Shown: positions 1-8,241, counted from the stretch's first letter. The stretch is 64,000 bases of DNA from Phytoactinopolyspora halotolerans (GCF_010550675.1 NZ_JAAGOA010000002.1:62001-126000); one strand, 5' to 3'. Notes: generated by a model from the sequence alone, not told the origin. Program-made: numbers and translations.

Positions 1-119
1 AGCTGCGTACCCTGGGTTCGCTGGTCGACGCCGCGTCCCGGCAAGGGACGACGCTGGTCTTCCCGGTGCCGATCGAGCTGTTGCGACTGTCCTCAGCAGG
101 CGACGGGCAGCAGCGCTAG
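1..119 (+). CDS. SPFH/band-7 (slipin-like) protein, C-terminal end only
   Basis: The window opens inside this gene; only the last 38 codons are present (frame beginning at base 3, TAG at 117-119). The visible peptide carries LVFPVPIELLRL, which matches the conserved end of the stomatin/slipin helical region, where a (T/S)xVFPxPxELLR motif is usual. Slipins are membrane-anchored SPFH scaffolds, often partnered with a NfeD protein. Nothing upstream can be judged. The stop overlaps the stop of the convergent gene by four bases. The family call rests on this short motif alone. Confidence 0.6.
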   Translation, partial: LRTLGSLVDAASRQGTTLVFPVPIELLRLSSAGDGQQR

Positions 120-544
120 TCCCATTCTTCTCCGGCTTCGAGGCGCTGGCGCAGGAGCTGCTCCAGCGGCATCGACTCGCCGTCCCGCGCGCCCTTCCCG
201 ACCACCAACGGCGGGTCGGACGGGGCCGGCTGGACGCCGAACAGGCGGGATCTCAGGCTGGCCGGTGTGTCGAGGATGTAGAAGTCCTCGTCGACGCTGA
301 CCGCCAGCGAACCGTTGCGGCGCAGGTACCACCCGGTGAGCCCGGTCCGATAGGTGGCACGCGTGTCCGGCACGCGGGCCCGCAGCCGTACGGGCTGGAT
401 GCCCTGCGCGCGTACGGCCCGGACGAAATCCGATAGGAGTTCACGGGCCTGCGCGGTCTCCGCCGCCTTCTGCCGCTCGAGCGCCGCGGCGTGCGCGGCG
501 TATGCGGCTCGTCGCTGCTCACGCCAGCTCGTTCTGTCGTCCAT
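116..544 (-). CDS. Hypothetical protein, 142 aa
   Basis: I do not recognise a named family. The start is taken at the ATG at 544 (MDDRTSWREQRR) because a charged, Ala/Arg/Gln-rich helical N terminus begins there, whereas the longer open frame upstream reads through low-complexity Arg/Pro sequence. Residues about 1-45 look like a coiled helix. After that comes a compact alpha/beta-looking part with a WYLRRNGSLAVSVDEDFYIL stretch that could form two strands of a small domain. It lacks a signal peptide or membrane segment. It is convergent with the slipin gene and divergent from the transketolase pair, whose promoter lies between 545 and 686. Confidence 0.6.
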   Translation of the reverse strand: MDDRTSWREQRRAAYAAHAAALERQKAAETAQARELLSDFVRAVRAQGIQPVRLRARVPDTRATYRTGLTGWYLRRNGSLAVSVDEDFYILDTPASLRSRLFGVQPAPSDPPLVVGKGARDGESMPLEQLLRQRLEAGEEWD

Positions 545-648
545 CCCTGGATCACTGTATCGGTCCGGTGGCCGGGGGCAGGATGCGTGGTCAGCGCCGC
601 GGTTATCGCCGCTGCGCCACAGAACTTCCGCGGGTCTTCTTCGGGCCC

Positions 649-679
649 TTGACCTGAACTCTGGTTCAGGTTGCATGGT
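649..679 (+). promoter_or_regulatory. MerR-type promoter/operator for the transketolase pair
   Basis: TTGACC (649-654) and CATGGT (674-679) are separated by 19 bp, the stretched spacing that MerR-family activators act on. Centred in the spacer is a perfect 8-bp dyad, ACCTGAAC (652-659) and GTTCAGGT (664-671), with a 4-base centre. The predicted transcript start falls at about the ATG at 687, so the mRNA may be leaderless. The regulator is not adjacent in this window. Confidence 0.65.
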
Positions 680-686
680 CATGCAC

Positions 687-1382
687 ATGACCGCGACAAC
701 CGTATCGACGTTCACCTACGACGACCTCCCGGCGCTCATGTCGCGCATGACCGGAGACGATAAGCACACGTCGAGCGCGACGTCGACGCTCGATGTGCTC
801 TGGGTGCTCTACCACCATGTGCTCCGGGTCAGCCCGCATCTGCCCGACGATCCGGAGCGCGACCGCTTCCTGCTCTCCAAGGGACATGGGCCGATGGCGT
901 ACTACGCGGTTCTCGCCGCGCACGGGTTCTTTCCGGCCGCGTGGCTCGACGGCTTCGCCCGGACCGGTTCACCCCTCGGGCACCATCCGGACCGCACGCT
1001 GATCCCCGGAGTCGAGGTGGCCAGCGGCTCGCTCGGCCACGGCTTGCCGATCGGCGTCGGGCTGGCGCTCGGCCTACGGGCTCAGCGGAGTCCGGCACGC
1101 ACCTTCGTCCTGGTCGGCGACGCCGAATTGGACGAGGGCAGCAACCACGAAGCGATCGTGGTCGCGGGTGCACGCGCCCTCGACCAGCTCACCGTCGTTG
1201 TCGTCGACAACAGCTCGTCGTCGCTCGGCTGGCCGGGCGGACTCGCCGCGCGGTTCGCGCGGGAGGGCTGGGCCGCCGAGGCCGTGGACGGCCGCGACCA
1301 CGAGGAACTGATCCGTGCGCTGGCCGCACACCATCCGGATCGCCCGACCGCGGTCATCGCGACCGTCGAACCCAAGGAGTGA
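687..1382 (+). CDS. Transketolase, N-terminal (ThDP-binding) subunit
   Basis: A 231-residue protein covering the PP/ThDP-binding half of transketolase. It shows LSKGHGPMAYYAVL (substrate-side loop), GSLGHGLPIGVGLALG, and the ThDP/metal motif beginning GDAELDEG and ending with DNS about 30 residues later. In full-length transketolases (about 650 aa) the two halves are one chain; here the second half is the next gene, 2 bases downstream, as in the split transketolases of many bacteria and archaea. ATG starts also lie at 675 and 681; I chose 687 because it sits where the MerR-type promoter would begin transcription. It probably works in non-oxidative pentose phosphate or a related sugar or ketol transfer. 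Substrate is not evident. Confidence 0.85.
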   Translation: MTATTVSTFTYDDLPALMSRMTGDDKHTSSATSTLDVLWVLYHHVLRVSPHLPDDPERDRFLLSKGHGPMAYYAVLAAHGFFPAAWLDGFARTGSPLGHHPDRTLIPGVEVASGSLGHGLPIGVGLALGLRAQRSPARTFVLVGDAELDEGSNHEAIVVAGARALDQLTVVVVDNSSSSLGWPGGLAARFAREGWAAEAVDGRDHEELIRALAAHHPDRPTAVIATVEPKE

Positions 1383-1384
1383 CG

Positions 1385-2293
1385 ATGCGTGACCGATTCG
1401 CCTGCGTGACCGCACAGCTGATCGACGCCGACCCGCGAATCGCCATCGTGCTCGCCGACATCTCGGCCGACCGGTTCGTAGGCACCGCGCGCCGGCGGCC
1501 GCACCGCGTCATCAACGTCGGCATTCGTGAGCAGGCGTTGATCGGTACGGCGGCCGGCATGTCGCTGGCCGGGCTGCGCCCGATCGTGCATTCGTACGCG
1601 CCGTTCCTCGTCGAGCGGCCATTCGAGCAGCTGAAGCTGGACCTGAGCCACCAGAACCTGGGAGCTGTGCTGGTCAGCATCGGCGCCTCGTACGACTGGC
1701 CCGGCGGTGGGTACACCCACCACGGCCCGGGCGACGTCGCGCTGCTGGACACCCTCGAAGGCTGGACCGTCTACGTGCCGGGCCACCCGGACGAGGTCGA
1801 GCTCTTCCTCCGTGCCGCCGCCACGACGGACGATCGCGTCTACGTACGGCTCTCCGAGCAGGTCAACGACGCGCCGCACGCCCGCTCCGACGGGAGGTTC
1901 AGCGTCCTGCGCACCGGCACCGGACCCACTGTGCTGGCCGTCGGCCCGATGCTGGACCGCGTGCTAGCCGCGACCGCCGGCCTCGATGTCACCGTGCTGT
2001 ACGCGCCGACAGTCCGGCCGTTCGATGCGGAGACCTTGCGCGTCGTGCTGGCCGAACCTGCCGTCGTGCTGGTCGAGCCGTATCTGGCGGGGACGTCGGT
2101 CGCGCGGGTGGCGCAGGCGCTCGCCGACGTTCCGCACCGGGTCTTGGCGCTCGGTGTCTCGCCGCACACCGCCCGGATCTACGGCCGGATCGAAGACCAC
2201 GACGCGGCGTACGGGCTCGACGTCGCCGGGTTGCGGTCGAGTATCGCCGGGTTCGCCACCGCATCCCCGTCCTTGGTGCGCATGGTGCGCTGA
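1385..2293 (+). CDS. Transketolase, C-terminal (pyrimidine-binding) subunit
   Basis: A 302-residue partner of the preceding gene. It has the PYR-domain signature NVGIREQALIGTAAGMSLAG, with the catalytic Glu in REQ, then YTHHGPGDVALL and the C-terminal transketolase domain (TVLAVGPMLDRVL, ALADVPHRVLALGV). The ATG at 1385 follows the TGA of the first subunit by 2 bases and GGAGTGACG serves as its ribosome site, so the two are co-translated and should assemble as a heterotetramer with the active site at the interface. Its last seven codons fall in a short DNA repeat (2273-2315), so the C-terminal tail may have been altered by a small duplication. Confidence 0.86.
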   Translation: MRDRFACVTAQLIDADPRIAIVLADISADRFVGTARRRPHRVINVGIREQALIGTAAGMSLAGLRPIVHSYAPFLVERPFEQLKLDLSHQNLGAVLVSIGASYDWPGGGYTHHGPGDVALLDTLEGWTVYVPGHPDEVELFLRAAATTDDRVYVRLSEQVNDAPHARSDGRFSVLRTGTGPTVLAVGPMLDRVLAATAGLDVTVLYAPTVRPFDAETLRVVLAEPAVVLVEPYLAGTSVARVAQALADVPHRVLALGVSPHTARIYGRIEDHDAAYGLDVAGLRSSIAGFATASPSLVRMVR

Positions 2294-2315
2294 GTTGGCG
2301 CGCATGGTGCGCTGA
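2273..2315 (+). repeat. Two tandem 21-bp copies at the end of the transketolase pair
   Basis: The sequence from TTGG to GCGCTGA at 2273-2293 is repeated at 2295-2315 with one change. Each copy contains the hairpin GCGCA-TGG-TGCGC. The first copy supplies the last codons and stop of the transketolase gene, and the second is non-coding. It may act as a weak double hairpin terminator or be a recent tandem duplication. Confidence 0.6.
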
Positions 2316-2406
2316 ACGTACGCCAGAATCCCGCAGGAGCCGCACTCAAACCGGCACTCGCCGCACCATGCCCGGCCTGCCATGGGACGCATGGCATGAT
2401 CGGTGA

Positions 2407-5400
2407 GTGCGCTTCTACGCCGACCTGCACATCCATTCCAAGTACTCCCGAGCATGCAGCAAGGACTGTGATCTTCAGCATTTGACCTGGTGGGCCAAGC
2501 GCAAGGGGATCAGGGTGGTCGGCACCGGCGACGTGACCCACCCGGCCTGGTTCGCGCACCTGGAGGAGAATCTCATCGCCGCCGAGCCGGGCCTCTTCCG
2601 GCTCCGACCCGAGATCGAACGGGGCATCGACCGCGACCTGCCTCCCGGGTGCGTCGCCGATGTCAGCTTCATGCTGTCGGTGGAGATCTCGACCATCTAC
2701 AAGCGTGCCGATCGCACCCGCAAGGTCCATCATCTCGTCTACCTTCCGGACTTCGAAGCGGCCGCGGAGTTCAACCGGCGGCTCGGCGCGATCGGCAATC
2801 TGGGCTCGGACGGACGGCCGATCCTGGGGTTGGACTCGCGAGACCTGCTGGAGATCGCGCTGGAATCCGGCGAGGGCTCGTACCTGGTGCCGGCGCACGT
2901 GTGGACCCCGTGGTTCTCCGTGCTCGGATCGAAGGCCGGGTTCGACGCCGTCGACGACTGCTACCTGGATCTGGCGGACCACATATTCGCACTGGAGACG
3001 GGTCTCTCGGCCGATCCGGCGATGATGTGGCGCGTATCGGCGCTGGACCGCTACCGCCTGGTGAGCCATTCCGACGCGCATTCGCCGCCGATGCTCGGCC
3101 GGGAGGCGAGCAGGTTCGACACCGACGTGGATTACTACGCGATCAAACGGTCCTTGGAGACCGGAGACGGCTACCTCGGCTCCGTCGAGTTCTTCCCCGA
3201 GGAGGGGAAGTACCACCTGGACGGTCATCGCAAGTGTGAGGTTCGGCTGGAGCCCGCTCGGACCCGCGAGCTGGACGGCCGCTGCCCGGAGTGCGGCAAA
3301 CCGTTGACGGTCGGTGTGCTGAGCAGGGTGGAAGACCTGGCGGATCGGCCGGAAGGATATCGGCCCGCGAGGGCGCCCGGGTTCCGCAGCCTGATCCAAC
3401 TGCCGCACATCATGGGCGAGATCCTCGGCGTGGGGCCGAAGAGCAAGAAGGTGCAGAACGAGATCGCCTCGCTGGTGGCGGTGCACGGACCCGAACTGGC
3501 GATCCTGGACGACGTGCCGGTCGACGAGCTGTCCGACTCCTCGCCGCAACTGGCCGAGGCGGTACGGCGGCTGCGCGAAGGCGCCGTCATCCGGGAGGCC
3601 GGATACGACGGTGAGTACGGCACCATCCGCCTGTTCACGCCGGATGAGCTGGATGGCGTGCGGAACTGGCAGGCGCTGGCACTCTTCGACGACGGGCTGG
3701 TCCCGCAAGCCACGAAGACCCCGAAGGACACCGAGGCGTCGCGGACCCCGAAGGACACCACCCGTGGCTCGAACGGTGCGGCGTCGCCGGAGCCCGATCG
3801 TCCGGTTGACGTACCGCCCAGGGCTGGGCAGGCGCTCGTCCAGGATGAGACGCCTGCCCTCAATGAGCAGCTGCCCGGCCTGGACGAGACGCCTGCCGTC
3901 GACCGACCACCGCCGGTGGACGAGGACGGGGTGGAGATCCTCGACGTCGCCGTCCCGATCCCGGAGATGCTGATCGGGCTCGACCCGGATCAGCGGGCCG
4001 CGGCGGCCCTGCGCAGCGGCCCGCTGTTGATCGTCGCCGGGCCTGGCACGGGCAAGACACGGACGCTCACGCACCGCATCGCACATCTGGTGACCGAACA
4101 CGGGGTGGCGCCGGAACAGTGCCTGGCCATCACGTTCACGCGCAAGGCGGCCGGCGAGATGATCGATCGCCTGCATACCCTGATTCCGGATCGGGCGCGG
4201 GAGCTGACCGTCACCACGTTCCACGCGTTCGGCCTGCGCGTACTCCGTGAACGGCATCGCGACGCCGGCCTCACCGCTGACTTCCAGGTCGCCGACGACG
4301 CACGCCGGCTCGAGGTGCTGACCGAGGTTCTCGGGGACGAACAGAGCGCGCGCCGGATACTGCCCGAGCTGTCGCGGGTGCGCCGCAGCCCGCAACCGAT
4401 GGATCCGGAGACGGTCAAGGCGCTCGACGGCTACCTTGCCCGGCTGCGTGAGCTGGACCTGGTGGACTTCGACGATCTGGTGGGCCTGCCGGTGGAACTG
4501 CTGGAGGCGGACCCGGATCTGGTGGTCGAGTTCCGTGAGCGTTACCGGTGGATCTCGGTGGACGAGTACCAGGACATCGATGCCATGCAATACCGGCTGC
4601 TCCGGCTGTTGGCACCGGCCGGCGGCAACGTGACCGCGATCGGCGATCCGGACCAGGCGATCTACCGGTTCCGTGGCGCGGACGTCGGGTTCTTCCTCCG
4701 TTTCCAGCAGGACTTCCCATCCGCGGAGACGATCCAGCTGACCCGCAACTACCGCTCGGATCCGCACATCCTGACCGGAGCCATGCAGGCCGTCCGCCCG
4801 TCCACGCTGGTTCCTGATCGGGTTTTGATGCCGGTAGGCGACCATCCTGAGCCGCGGAAGATCGGTGTGCACGAGGCGCCGAACGAGCACGCCGAGGCGG
4901 CGTTCGTGACCCGGACCATCGACGGGCTGCTCGGCGGCTCGTCGTTCCACTCGCGGGACAGCGGCCGCGCGGACGGCGATGGCGACGGCGGGATCGGGTT
5001 CGCCGACGTCGCCGTGCTGTACCGGACGGCTGCCCAGGCAGAAGCCCTGATGGACGCGTTCGCCCGGGCGGGTTACCCGTACCAGCGACATTCGCATGAT
5101 CGGCTGGTCGAGCGGCCCGGGGTTCGCGATCTCCTGACCGAGCTGACGTTCGCTTCGCCGGCGACCGCCGCGCCGGACGTGCCGGCGGCCCTGCGCCGGG
5201 CCGCGGAGACGGTGCTGGCGCGCACATCCACGCTGGAACGATCGGAGCGATCCGCGGAGCTCTATTCGGCGATCGATCTGTTGAGATCGCTCGCCGCCGA
5301 GTGCGGGTCAGACCTCGAGCGCTTCCGCCAGGAGCTGCTGCTCGGGGCCGAGGTCGATGCCCTCGACCCCCGCGCGGACCGGGTCTCCCTGTTGACCCTG

Positions 5401-5715
5401 CACGCCGCCAAAGGACTGGAGTTCCCGGTGGTGTTCATCGTGGGTTGCGAGGAGGGCCTGTTGCCCTTCCGATGGCCGGGAGAGGACCTAGGCGATGAGG
5501 ATCTGGCCGAGGAACGCCGGCTGTTCTTCGTCGGCATGACCCGAGCGCAACGGATGCTCTATCTGACGCACGCCGCGGAGCGGACGTGGCGTGGTCAGTC
5601 CCGGACGGGTTCCGGCTCGCCGTTCCTGAGTTCGCTGGACGGATCGGTCTATGACCGGCTGGACGGCGAGGGCGTGCGTCGTCGGCGTCGAGTGGACCAG
5701 TTGACCCTCATGTGA
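2407..5715 (+). CDS. EndoQ-like PHP-domain nuclease fused to a UvrD-type helicase
   Basis: One 1102-residue chain (GTG start at 2407). Residues 1 to about 420 match the endonuclease Q/TIGR00375 group: DLHIHSKYSRACSKD at 6-20, TGDVTHPAW, SVEISTIYK, HVWTPWFSVLGSKAGFD, VSHSDAHSP (HSDAH at 221-225), and a zinc site with C277, C293 and C296. Archaeal and Bacillus EndoQ cut 5' of deaminated bases and abasic sites. Residues about 430-515 are an acidic, Pro/Thr-rich linker with a TPKDT repeat. From about 519 there is a full superfamily-1 helicase: GPGTGKT (545-551), TFTRKAAGEM, VDEYQDI, GDPDQAIYRFRGAD, LTRNYRSD, LTLHAAKGLEFPVVFIVGCE and FVGMTRAQRMLYLTHA. All helicase motifs are intact. The fusion suggests incision and unwinding by one polypeptide in repair of deaminated DNA; that coupling is inference. 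Confidence 0.85.
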   Translation: MRFYADLHIHSKYSRACSKDCDLQHLTWWAKRKGIRVVGTGDVTHPAWFAHLEENLIAAEPGLFRLRPEIERGIDRDLPPGCVADVSFMLSVEISTIYKRADRTRKVHHLVYLPDFEAAAEFNRRLGAIGNLGSDGRPILGLDSRDLLEIALESGEGSYLVPAHVWTPWFSVLGSKAGFDAVDDCYLDLADHIFALETGLSADPAMMWRVSALDRYRLVSHSDAHSPPMLGREASRFDTDVDYYAIKRSLETGDGYLGSVEFFPEEGKYHLDGHRKCEVRLEPARTRELDGRCPECGKPLTVGVLSRVEDLADRPEGYRPARAPGFRSLIQLPHIMGEILGVGPKSKKVQNEIASLVAVHGPELAILDDVPVDELSDSSPQLAEAVRRLREGAVIREAGYDGEYGTIRLFTPDELDGVRNWQALALFDDGLVPQATKTPKDTEASRTPKDTTRGSNGAASPEPDRPVDVPPRAGQALVQDETPALNEQLPGLDETPAVDRPPPVDEDGVEILDVAVPIPEMLIGLDPDQRAAAALRSGPLLIVAGPGTGKTRTLTHRIAHLVTEHGVAPEQCLAITFTRKAAGEMIDRLHTLIPDRARELTVTTFHAFGLRVLRERHRDAGLTADFQVADDARRLEVLTEVLGDEQSARRILPELSRVRRSPQPMDPETVKALDGYLARLRELDLVDFDDLVGLPVELLEADPDLVVEFRERYRWISVDEYQDIDAMQYRLLRLLAPAGGNVTAIGDPDQAIYRFRGADVGFFLRFQQDFPSAETIQLTRNYRSDPHILTGAMQAVRPSTLVPDRVLMPVGDHPEPRKIGVHEAPNEHAEAAFVTRTIDGLLGGSSFHSRDSGRADGDGDGGIGFADVAVLYRTAAQAEALMDAFARAGYPYQRHSHDRLVERPGVRDLLTELTFASPATAAPDVPAALRRAAETVLARTSTLERSERSAELYSAIDLLRSLAAECGSDLERFRQELLLGAEVDALDPRADRVSLLTLHAAKGLEFPVVFIVGCEEGLLPFRWPGEDLGDEDLAEERRLFFVGMTRAQRMLYLTHAAERTWRGQSRTGSGSPFLSSLDGSVYDRLDGEGVRRRRRVDQLTLM

Positions 5716-5770
5716 CCCCCGGCATCGGGGTGATTCCGGCACCCGTGCGCCGCACATTGTCCCTGCGCAT

Positions 5771-5812
5771 GGCCGTATTCGTCAATGCGGCTTCCGGTGA
5801 CCGGAAACGGCC
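5771..5812 (+). promoter_or_regulatory. Nested palindrome upstream of the MetE-like gene
   Basis: TTCCGGT-G-ACCGGAA (5792-5806) is a perfect 7-bp inverted repeat. It sits inside an outer pair GGCCGT (5771-5776) and ACGGCC (5807-5812). It lies 70 bases before the MetE-like start and could be an operator or an RNA hairpin. I could not fit the region to a known SAM or cobalamin riboswitch. Confidence 0.4.
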
Positions 5813-5882
5813 GTAGAGACTGCCGGAGCTGGGCCTCTAGCGTGGGCATCCATCAATTCATGATCACACCCGGGAGGCCAGG

Positions 5883-7007
5883 ATGACGGACCTTGGACGT
5901 CCACCGTACCGAGCGGATCACGTCGGCAGCTTGCTCCGGCCGGAGCGGTTGCTGAACGCACGGCGACAGCACGCGGCCGGGGAGATCGACGCCGCCACGC
6001 TCCGCGGGATCGAGGACGAGGCGATCCGGGACGTCGTCGCGATGCAACGCGACGTGGGGCTGAACACCGCGACCGACGGCGAGTTCCGGCGCACGTCCTG
6101 GCACATGGACTTCATCTACGAGCTCGACGGCGTGCATCGCGCCGATGGCGAGATCAAGGTGCCGATGCACAACCAGGACGGCGTGGTGGAGTTCACCAGC
6201 GCCGCGATGGCCATCGACGGCAAGATCGGGCTGGAGCGCCCGATCTTCGGCGAGCCGTTCCGGTTTCTGCAGTCGGCGGCCGCGGGAACCGGCCTGACCC
6301 CGAAGCTCACCATTCCGTCGCCGAGCATGGTGCACTACCGCGGTGGGCCGGCCGCGATCGACCCGCAGGTCTATCCGGACGAGGAGATGTTCTGGATGGA
6401 CCTGACCGCTGCCTATGCCAAGCAGCTGCGGATGATGGCGGACCTGGGGTGCGAGTACCTGCAGCTGGACGATGTCAGCCTGGCCTACCTCAACGATCCC
6501 CGCCAGCGGGAGCGTGTCGCCACCTGGGGTGGTGACGGTGAACACCTGCATGAACACTACATCCGGCAGCTCAACCGGGTGCTGGAGGACAAACCGGCCG
6601 AACTGACGGTGACGACGCACATGTGCCGGGGCAACTTCCAGTCGTCGTGGGCGGCCGAAGGCGGATATGACTTCGTCGCCGAGGCGCTGTTCGGCCAGCT
6701 CGCTGTCGACGGGTTCTTCCTGGAGTACGACGACGAGCGCTCCGGGACGTTCGAGCCGCTGCGGTTCGTGCCGCCGGGCAAGAAGGTGGTGCTCGGGCTC
6801 GTCACCACCAAACGCGGTGACCTGGAGACGAAGGATGAGCTCAAACGCCGGGTCGAGGAGGCGAGCCGGTACGTGCCGATCGAGCAGATCTGTATCTCGC
6901 CGCAGTGTGGCTTCTCGTCGACGGTCGAGGGCAACAACCTCAGCTATGACGAGCAGGTCGCCAAGCTGAGCTTGCTGGTGGAGACGGCCGCCGAGATCTG
7001 GGGCTGA
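5883..7007 (+). CDS. Core-MetE-like cobalamin-independent methyltransferase
   Basis: A 374-residue TIM-barrel enzyme of the MetE C-terminal/YxjG group, which transfers a methyl group to homocysteine or a related thiol. It opens with the usual RADHVGSLLRP and DGEFRRTSWHMDF. Candidate zinc ligands are in THMCRGNF (H246, C248), the acidic loop near 281 (FFLEYDDE) and C342 (SPQCGF). It lacks the N-terminal barrel of full MetE (about 750 aa), as is normal for this subfamily; the methyl donor of such proteins varies. GGGAGG precedes the ATG by 6 bases. It stands alone, with a palindrome in its leader. Whether it makes methionine in vivo cannot be told from sequence. Confidence 0.82.
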   Translation: MTDLGRPPYRADHVGSLLRPERLLNARRQHAAGEIDAATLRGIEDEAIRDVVAMQRDVGLNTATDGEFRRTSWHMDFIYELDGVHRADGEIKVPMHNQDGVVEFTSAAMAIDGKIGLERPIFGEPFRFLQSAAAGTGLTPKLTIPSPSMVHYRGGPAAIDPQVYPDEEMFWMDLTAAYAKQLRMMADLGCEYLQLDDVSLAYLNDPRQRERVATWGGDGEHLHEHYIRQLNRVLEDKPAELTVTTHMCRGNFQSSWAAEGGYDFVAEALFGQLAVDGFFLEYDDERSGTFEPLRFVPPGKKVVLGLVTTKRGDLETKDELKRRVEEASRYVPIEQICISPQCGFSSTVEGNNLSYDEQVAKLSLLVETAAEIWG

Positions 7008-7133
7008 GCCGGGCGCTCGGGCGGTGGCGCGTGCCGCAGTCCGCGAACACGGGGGCGGGGAACCCCTCCCGAACGTTGTCACGTTGAATGGACAGCACCG
7101 GCGGCATCCGGAGCCGGTGGAGAGGATGACAAC

Positions 7134-7547
7134 GTGACCTGTCCGAAGTGCGATGGGACCATGCGCACGTTCGACCGCCTGGGCGTCCATGTCGAGCAGT
7201 GCCAGAACTGTCGTGGCATCTTCCTCGATTACGGGGAGTTGGAACAGATCGTCGACGCTGAGCAGCGTCACAATGGATCGCCCCCGCCGCTGGAGTACGG
7301 CGCGCCTCCGGTCGCCACCGGGCCGGTGCCGGACCGGCGCGGCTATCGGCCGGACTCGCCGGCGCCCTACCGCGGTCGCCCTGACTCGCCGGCGCCCTAC
7401 CGCGGTGGCCCTGACTCGCCGGCGCCCTACCGGGGACGGCCGGACAGCCCGGGGCCGTTCGGCGGCGGGTTCGGACGATACAAGGATTCGCCGCGGCCGT
7501 ACGGCGGCCGGCGGCGCAAGAGCTTCTTCGAGCAGCTCTTCGACTGA
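7134..7547 (+). CDS. TFIIB-type zinc-ribbon protein with Pro/Asp/Ser repeat tail
   Basis: A 137-residue protein. Residues 1-45 form a zf-TFIIB zinc ribbon: MTCPKCDGTM, then QCQNCRGIFLDYGELEQIV, giving two CxxC pairs and the acidic signature after the second pair. The rest is a flexible tail with four PDSPAPYRG-like repeats followed by a basic stretch (GGRRRKSFFEQLFD). Proteins with this ribbon are common in bacteria and poorly understood. The GTG start at 7134 is preceded by GGAGAGGATG. It ends 12 bases before the next gene, which also begins with a zinc ribbon, so the pair is probably co-transcribed. Confidence 0.75.
   Translation: MTCPKCDGTMRTFDRLGVHVEQCQNCRGIFLDYGELEQIVDAEQRHNGSPPPLEYGAPPVATGPVPDRRGYRPDSPAPYRGRPDSPAPYRGGPDSPAPYRGRPDSPGPFGGGFGRYKDSPRPYGGRRRKSFFEQLFD
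7351..7470 (+). repeat. 30-bp in-frame tandem repeat within the zinc-ribbon gene
   Basis: Three near-identical 30-bp units (from 7351, 7381 and 7411) and a degenerate fourth (from 7441) encode the PDSPAPYRG motif. The near-identity at DNA level shows recent expansion, so copy number may vary between strains. Confidence 0.75.
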
Positions 7548-7559
7548 TCTGCGGCGGCC

Positions 7560-8198
7560 GTGAACCTGTTGGTTTGCGAGCGCTGCGGGGAACGCGCCGA
7601 CGCGGTCCCGGTCATACCGGGGCCGATGGTGCGCTGCGTGGAATGCGGACACCGGTGGCCGTTCCGGCGGTTGCCGCTGTACTGCGTCACCGGTCCGAGC
7701 GGTACCGGGAAGTCCACCGTGGCCGGATTGTTGACCGCATCGCTTGCCGACCGGTTCGTCGTTCTGGAGCAAGATGTGCTCTGGCAGGCGGGTCTGCAGG
7801 ACGACTCTGCCGATCACCGTCTCTTCCGGGCGGCGTGGCTGCGTATGGCGGCGATGATCCATCAGAGTGGCCGGCCGGTGGTGCTGTGCGGCACCGTGGT
7901 GCCGCCGGAGTTCGAGCCGTTGCCGGAGCGGGCGCTCTTCTCGGACATCCACTATCTTGCGCTGACCTGCGAACCCATGGTGCTGCGGGAGCGTTTGGCC
8001 GCGCGTCCGGCATGGCGGCAATGGGACGAGCCGCGCATCTCCGAGATGCTTGAATACGCGGCCTGGATCGACCGGAACGCGCAGGAGATGCAGCCGCCGC
8101 TGACACTGGTGGACACCACGGACGTGCCTGCCATCGAGACTGCCGGGGCCGTGCGGCGGTGGATTCTTGCCCTGGAGGGCTGCCCGACCCGGTCGTAG
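7560..8198 (+). CDS. P-loop nucleotide kinase-like ATPase with N-terminal zinc ribbon
   Basis: A 212-residue protein (GTG start at 7560). Residues 1-35 hold two CxxC pairs (CERCGE and CVECGH), a small zinc ribbon. From about 40 there is an AAA/kinase-like P-loop fold: CVTGPSGTGKSTVAGLL (Walker A), a VLEQDVLW strand similar to the acceptor loop of small-molecule kinases, VLCGTVVPPEF, and a lid-like LRERLAARPAW. It resembles broad nucleotide or shikimate-kinase-like proteins of unknown substrate. The preceding zinc-ribbon gene is 12 bases upstream. The substrate cannot be inferred. Confidence 0.72.
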   Translation: MNLLVCERCGERADAVPVIPGPMVRCVECGHRWPFRRLPLYCVTGPSGTGKSTVAGLLTASLADRFVVLEQDVLWQAGLQDDSADHRLFRAAWLRMAAMIHQSGRPVVLCGTVVPPEFEPLPERALFSDIHYLALTCEPMVLRERLAARPAWRQWDEPRISEMLEYAAWIDRNAQEMQPPLTLVDTTDVPAIETAGAVRRWILALEGCPTRS

Positions 8199-8231
8199 CG
8201 TCGAAACTTCCGGAAATGCCCCCGGCAATTC

Positions 8232-8241
8232 TTTGATCAAA
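8232..8241 (+). promoter_or_regulatory. Palindrome TTTGATCAAA upstream of the sugar ABC operon
   Basis: A perfect 10-bp palindrome 75 bases before the binding-protein ATG. It is the only strong dyad seen in the 118-base leader, so it is a candidate operator for a ROK or LacI type sugar regulator encoded elsewhere. Short palindromes occur by chance. Confidence 0.35.

Noticed and set aside
2179-5097. Long open frame on the minus strand opposite the EndoQ-UvrD gene
   Set aside because: It mirrors the codon pattern of the plus-strand gene, which has complete family motifs; high GC removes stops from the opposite strand.
5716-5882. SAM or cobalamin riboswitch before the MetE-like gene
   Set aside because: I found only a nested palindrome and could not fit the conserved core of any known class.
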